This document shows, in pieces, positions 6,540 to 10,118 of a DNA stretch of 10,118 nucleotides; the stretch's first letter is position 1, and each line of letters opens with the position of its first letter. Position numbers and translations under genes: made by a program. The stretch spans positions 1 through 10,118 of the forward strand of contig CALKHD010000068.1 in NCBI GenBank assembly GCA_938092195.1, given 5' to 3'. This DNA is from an uncultured Flavobacteriales bacterium (GTDB lineage: Bacteria > Bacteroidota > Bacteroidia > Flavobacteriales_D > Sanyastnellaceae). The notes beneath the pieces are model-generated. The model did not search any database and was not told the DNA's origin. It was given only the letters and a program-made list of their open reading frames with translations.

Positions 6540-8096
6540 ATGATCCGGAAATTTCTCCCCCTCCTCTTCATCCCGGTTGCTTTGGTTTCCTGCAAGCAGG
6601 ATTTCTTAGAGCGCACACCTGTGGTTGGAGCCACTGAAGCCAACTTTTACCAGAGTCCTGAAGACGCCTTGAGCGCGACCATCGCTTGCTACAACACCTT
6701 GCAGCAAGAGGTCACCAACATCCAGGGGTCGTCTGGTCTCAAGCCTCACTTCCGCTGGTACTTCGGCGATGTGATCTCAGATGACACCGACAAAGGTGGA
6801 TCTGGCGATGGTGACGATCCGCAACTCTACGACTATGAGCGCTTCCAAGGCAACAGCAGCGGACAAATGCTTTTGGTGGAATGGCAGGTCGCGTACCGCG
6901 GCATCGCCTATTGCAACCTCGCCCTTCAGAAGCTCCCTGAAATTGAGATGGACGAAGATGTGCGCGACGCTTACCTCGGAGAGGCCAAGTTCATTCGCGC
7001 CTATTGGTACTTCAATCTGGTTACCACATTTGGTGGCGTGCCACTCGTGACCCAGCCCTTGGCTTCGAGCGAATACCAGCAGCCCCGTGCCACAGATGTC
7101 GAAATCTGGAACCTCATCAAGGACGACTTGACCGATGCGATTGAGACTTTGCCCCTGCGCAGTGAGTACAGCTTGAATGAGCTGGGACGCGCCACACGCG
7201 GCAGTGCTCAAGCCCTGATGGCCAAGACCAATGCCTACCTCGGCGAATGGGAAAGCTGCTACCAAGTGTCGGCTGACCTGGTTGGCGAAGGCGAGTACAC
7301 TTTGGACCCCGACTTCGGCAATGTGTTCACCGAGCAAGGTGAAAACGGATCTGGAAGCATCTGGGAGATTCAGTACATGAATGCCTCTGGTGGAAACTGG
7401 GGACAGCAGTTGGAGGGCACCTTCTCCAATGTCTTCCAACGTGCACGCGGCCAATTCAATGGATACGGATTCAACCTTCCCACCCAAGATTTGGTGGATG
7501 AGTTTGAGGACGGTGATCCCCGCTTGAGCTTCTCCATCTTCCAAGAAGGAGACATCATGGGCGACCGCGGTGAATTCACCCAAGAATCCACCGGCATGCC
7601 CCACCTGTACTACTCACGGAAGTACTTCAACAACGCTGCCGACGAAGCACCCTTTGGTGACCCCAATCCAAATGGACACACCAATGACCGTGTGATGCGC
7701 TACTCAGAAGTGTTGCTGTTCCACGCCGAAGCTTGCCTGAATACAGGTCGGGCTTCTGAAGGAGCAGACGCCTTGGAGATGGTTCGCCGCCGTGCACGTG
7801 GAGGTGTGACTTACAACCCCATGGACCCACAAGCTGTTCTTCCTTACATCGGTGCTGGTGACATCACCGTCGAGGACATCTGGCACGAACGCCGGGTTGA
7901 ACTGGCCCTTGAAGGCCACCGCTTTTTTGACCTCGTTCGTCAGGGACGCGCCGCAGAGGTGATGCAGAATCACCTCGATGAGCATTTCCCCAATGGTGGC
8001 TATTCGTTCACCGCTGGCGTCAACGAACTTTTCCCCATCCCCAGCAATGAGATCACCCTGAGCGGTGGACTCATCACCCAAAACCCCGGATACTGA
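6540..8096 (+). CDS. SusD/RagB-family nutrient-binding surface lipoprotein
   Basis: A 518-residue protein with a lipoprotein signal peptide: a basic start, a hydrophobic stretch and the lipobox LVSC with the lipidated Cys at 18, followed by KQDFLERTP as in many SusD proteins. The N-terminal TPR-containing region includes NFYQSPEDALSATIACYNTL (35-54), YRGIAYCNLAL and AKFIRAYWYFNLV (149-161). The C-terminal RagB/SusD region has GDPRL (325-329), RYSEVLLFHAEACLNTG (387-403), IWHERRVELALEGHRFFDLVR (447-467) and the end motif LFPIPSNEI, closing with ITQNPGY. SusD caps the SusC barrel from outside and selects the glycan. Several exposed Trp/Tyr could contact sugar, but the binding residues cannot be assigned by eye. 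It begins 11 bases after susC, and its stop codon overlaps the next start by one base. Confidence 0.97.
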   Translation: MIRKFLPLLFIPVALVSCKQDFLERTPVVGATEANFYQSPEDALSATIACYNTLQQEVTNIQGSSGLKPHFRWYFGDVISDDTDKGGSGDGDDPQLYDYERFQGNSSGQMLLVEWQVAYRGIAYCNLALQKLPEIEMDEDVRDAYLGEAKFIRAYWYFNLVTTFGGVPLVTQPLASSEYQQPRATDVEIWNLIKDDLTDAIETLPLRSEYSLNELGRATRGSAQALMAKTNAYLGEWESCYQVSADLVGEGEYTLDPDFGNVFTEQGENGSGSIWEIQYMNASGGNWGQQLEGTFSNVFQRARGQFNGYGFNLPTQDLVDEFEDGDPRLSFSIFQEGDIMGDRGEFTQESTGMPHLYYSRKYFNNAADEAPFGDPNPNGHTNDRVMRYSEVLLFHAEACLNTGRASEGADALEMVRRRARGGVTYNPMDPQAVLPYIGAGDITVEDIWHERRVELALEGHRFFDLVRQGRAAEVMQNHLDEHFPNGGYSFTAGVNELFPIPSNEITLSGGLITQNPGY

Positions 8097-8098
8097 TG
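8094..8098 (+). promoter_or_regulatory. Overlapping stop/start TGATG (susD / PKD lipoprotein)
   Basis: The susD stop TGA (8094-8096) shares its last base with the ATG (8096-8098) of the PKD lipoprotein. Such overlaps usually allow translational coupling by ribosome re-initiation, keeping the two surface proteins in proportion. No separate ribosome-binding site is evident. Confidence 0.85.
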
Positions 8099-8944
8099 CG
8101 CTTTCATCATTTCCTCCCCCTCGCCGTCCTCTTCGCAGCCGTTGGTTGCAATCCTTCAGTAGATGAAGGCATTGATTTGCCCGGCGCCCCAGACGCATCA
8201 TTCGACTGGGAATACCTCTACGTGGACACCGCGGCCACGCCTTACACGGACTCCAATCGCGTGGTCTTCACGTCTATGGCCGAAAGTGGATTCCTCCACT
8301 TTTGGGACTTCGACAATGGCCTCACCAGCAACGAGATGAAGGACACTGCGTTCTACCCTCAGAGCGGCGATTATAATGTGACCTACTCCGTTTACAGTGC
8401 GGGTGGTTCTGGAGTGGCCTCTGCTGTGGTGCCCATTGCCAATACAGTAGAGCTACCATGTGAAGGCACCTTGGCCCTCTTGACCGGTTGCGACAACCAG
8501 AAGACCTGGATTCTCTCCGGAGAAGAAGGTGCTGTGGCTGTGGGTCCGCAACCTGGAAGCACCGAGTGGTTCAGCAGCCCCGCTGCTGGCTTGGTCCCAG
8601 AGCAGTATGACGACACCTACCAGTTCACTGTGAACGGTGAGTACTTCTACGACAACAATGGCGGAACCGTGAACCCTTACGAAGGGTACGTGGTCTCCGA
8701 GCTTCCTGTGCCAGACACCCTCAACTACCTCTTGACCGATGCAGCAGGGTTGAATGGTGAGCCACAGATCTATCTGCCCCCTGGTGATGACGGATTCTGC
8801 TGGTTCATGGGCGTTTGGGACTCCGGTCCCACTTTCGACATCGTCGACATCACAGAGGACCGCATGGTGGTCGTTGCTCCCCAGCAAAACGGCGATTGCA
8901 CTGCTGGTGAGGGATACTTCACTTTGATCTTTACCGCACAATGA
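8096..8944 (+). CDS. PKD-domain surface glycan-binding lipoprotein (SusE-position)
   Basis: A 282-residue protein with signal peptide II and lipobox AAVGC (Cys 18), then an acidic SVDEG stretch that may act as a surface-export signal. Residues about 33-115 look like a PKD-type Ig fold (FLHFWDFDNGLTS, YPQSGDYNVTYSVY). Residues about 118-282 form a second beta-rich domain beginning GCDNQKTWIL, with STEWFSSP, DDTYQFTVNGEYFYDNNGG and FCWFMGVWDSG; this type of C-terminal domain is familiar from laminarin-PUL binding proteins. It has Trp 138, 158, 236 and 241 and four cysteines besides Cys 18 (122, 132, 235, 268). No catalytic residues are recognised. The gene starts inside the susD stop codon and overlaps the GH16 start by four bases. 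By position and architecture it is the SusE-like surface glycan-binding protein that holds polysaccharide near SusCD and the GH16 enzyme. Ligand identity is inferred. Confidence 0.85.
   Translation: MRFHHFLPLAVLFAAVGCNPSVDEGIDLPGAPDASFDWEYLYVDTAATPYTDSNRVVFTSMAESGFLHFWDFDNGLTSNEMKDTAFYPQSGDYNVTYSVYSAGGSGVASAVVPIANTVELPCEGTLALLTGCDNQKTWILSGEEGAVAVGPQPGSTEWFSSPAAGLVPEQYDDTYQFTVNGEYFYDNNGGTVNPYEGYVVSELPVPDTLNYLLTDAAGLNGEPQIYLPPGDDGFCWFMGVWDSGPTFDIVDITEDRMVVVAPQQNGDCTAGEGYFTLIFTAQ
8941..8944 (+). promoter_or_regulatory. Overlapping start/stop ATGA (PKD lipoprotein / GH16)
   Basis: The ATG of the GH16 gene (8941-8943) overlaps the TGA (8942-8944) of the PKD lipoprotein gene by four bases. The overlap, together with the lipoprotein signal that follows at once, decides the GH16 start and implies translational coupling. 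Confidence 0.85.
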
Positions 8945-10118
8945 CCTTTCAAAAAGTCCTCTTTCCACTTTTCAGCATTCTGCTTTTTGCGGCCTGCGGT
9001 GGCGAAGAACCTGCCACTCCTGCTGAGTTTCGGTTCACCAACGATCGGACCGCGTTCGAGAACGCCTCCAATGCGGTGTTTTCATTCGATGTGCGCATTG
9101 ATGAAGCCAAGACGGAAGAAGTGCGCGTGGGCTATGTCACCGAAGACTTGACTGCGGTGGCTGGAGAGGATTACGTGGCCACTTCCGGCACCCTGATTTT
9201 TACACCTGGAGAGACCACCAAGACCATCGACGTGACCATCATTGTGGATGAATACTTGGAGGGAGATGAGCAGTTCATTGTGAGGCTCAACAACCCCGAA
9301 GGTGGCTACTTGCGCGACAACCTGCAGGAAGCCATTGGCACCATTCGCAACGACGACGAGACCATCTTCCTATCAGATGCGGGTTACACCACGCCTGAGA
9401 GCTATCCAGGAATGACCTTGGTTTGGGGCGATGAATTCAATTCCAACGGAGCACCCGACCCCTCCAAGTGGACCTATGACTTGGGCAATGGCAACTGGGG
9501 TTGGGGCAACAATGAGCTTCAGAGCTACACCAACAGCCCCGACAACGTCACGGTCACCGATGGACGCCTGTTCATCTTTGCCCGCAACGAAGGCAGCTAC
9601 ACCTCGGCCAGGATCAAGACCCAAGGCATTTACGACTTCCAATATGGCAGGGTGGACATCCGTGCCGCTCTTCCCATCGGACAGGGGATTTGGCCTGCGT
9701 TGTGGATGTTGGGTTCTGACATCACCACTGAAAGCTGGCCAGCCTGTGGCGAAATCGACATCATGGAGTTGGTGGGACATCAACCGCGTTTGATTCACGG
9801 AACCGTCCACTGGGGCCCCGACAATGGGCAGCACCAGTATTACGGATCCACAGGACCGGCTCTGGCCTTTCCCGAGACTTTCGCCACGGAATTCCACGTG
9901 TTTTCCATCGATTGGCAAGAAGACGAAATCAAGTTCTATCTGGACGACGTGCACTACCACACGGTCACACCAAGCAACATGAATGGCTTGGCGTACCCGT
10001 TCAATGACGCCTTCTTCTTCATCTTCAACGTCGCCATTGGTGGCGCTTGGCCTGGTGATCCAAACGAGACGACGCCGTTCCCTGGCTTTATGGCTGTGGA
10101 CTACGTGAGGGTCTTTCA
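8941..10118 (+). CDS. Calx-beta + GH16 laminarinase-type lipoprotein, 3' end beyond window
   Basis: The frame opens with ATG 8941 inside the upstream stop (ATGA) and stays open for 392 codons to the window edge. The signal peptide has lipobox LFAAC (Cys 19), then GGEE. Residues about 29-139 form a Calx-beta domain (TAVAGEDYVATSGTLIFTPG, YLEGDEQFIVRLNNP, closing TIRNDDE), a calcium-binding sandwich. Residues about 155-392 are a GH16 catalytic domain: VWGDEFN, WGWGNNELQSYT, GIWPALWMLG, and the catalytic EIDIME with nucleophile Glu 271, helper Asp 273 and acid/base Glu 276 (bases 9751-9768). The extra residue in the motif is the beta-bulge typical of laminarinases and of GH16 enzymes acting on beta-1,3-glucans. 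The fold's last strand VDYVRVF is just reached, so only a short tail or an extra module is missing. Predicted role: surface endo-beta-1,3-glucanase that fragments laminarin for SusCD uptake. Other GH16 specificities (lichenan, porphyran) are less likely from the WPACGEIDIMELVG context. Confidence 0.95.
   Translation, partial: MTFQKVLFPLFSILLFAACGGEEPATPAEFRFTNDRTAFENASNAVFSFDVRIDEAKTEEVRVGYVTEDLTAVAGEDYVATSGTLIFTPGETTKTIDVTIIVDEYLEGDEQFIVRLNNPEGGYLRDNLQEAIGTIRNDDETIFLSDAGYTTPESYPGMTLVWGDEFNSNGAPDPSKWTYDLGNGNWGWGNNELQSYTNSPDNVTVTDGRLFIFARNEGSYTSARIKTQGIYDFQYGRVDIRAALPIGQGIWPALWMLGSDITTESWPACGEIDIMELVGHQPRLIHGTVHWGPDNGQHQYYGSTGPALAFPETFATEFHVFSIDWQEDEIKFYLDDVHYHTVTPSNMNGLAYPFNDAFFFIFNVAIGGAWPGDPNETTPFPGFMAVDYVRVF

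Noticed and set aside
6777..7604. 275-codon minus-strand frame inside susD
   Set aside because: Antisense shadow of a clear SusD gene; its translation shows no family motif.
9373..9960. 195-codon minus-strand frame and a 120-codon plus-strand frame (9431-9793) at the right end
   Set aside because: Both overlap the GH16 frame that runs unbroken from 8941 to the edge and contains the full catalytic motif; the alternative frames have no motif.

Overview
The window is one tightly packed, all-plus-strand gene cluster from a member of the Bacteroidota, and nearly every base is coding. The phylum call rests on an adjacent SusC/SusD pair, a type IX secretion (T9SS) type A C-terminal sorting domain, three consecutive lipoprotein signal peptides, and start codons without a Shine-Dalgarno sequence. 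GC content is in the mid-50s percent judged by eye from a few lines. With T9SS present, an aquatic or marine flavobacterium-like lineage is plausible, but the sequence does not settle genus or family.

Layout, left to right: (1) 1-1542, the C-terminal two thirds of a glycoside hydrolase family 3 (GH3) beta-glucosidase whose start lies before the window; (2) 1572-3452, a secreted 626-residue protein with four related beta-sandwich repeats, a Kazal-type domain between repeats 2 and 3, and a T9SS tail; (3) 3472-6528, a SusC-type TonB-dependent outer-membrane transporter; (4) 6540-8096, its SusD-type surface lipoprotein; (5) 8096-8944, a PKD-domain lipoprotein in the SusE / surface glycan-binding position; (6) 8941 to the window end, a lipoprotein with a Calx-beta domain followed by a GH16 laminarinase-type catalytic domain, running off the right edge just after the usual last strand of the fold. 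Gaps between genes are 29, 19 and 11 bases, then a 1-base and a 4-base overlap, so a single transcript is likely. I see no promoter, terminator, RNA gene, CRISPR array or mobile element.

Taken together this is a polysaccharide utilization locus (PUL), most probably for laminarin or a related beta-1,3(/1,6)-glucan. The GH16 enzyme would cut the polymer at the cell surface, the PKD lipoprotein and SusD would hold chains and oligosaccharides, SusC would import them, and GH3 would release glucose. The least ordinary member is the repeat/Kazal/T9SS protein between GH3 and SusC. Its repeats look like carbohydrate-binding or E-set sandwiches, it is exported by a different route from the other surface proteins, and it carries a protease-inhibitor-like module. 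Its function is not known from the sequence.
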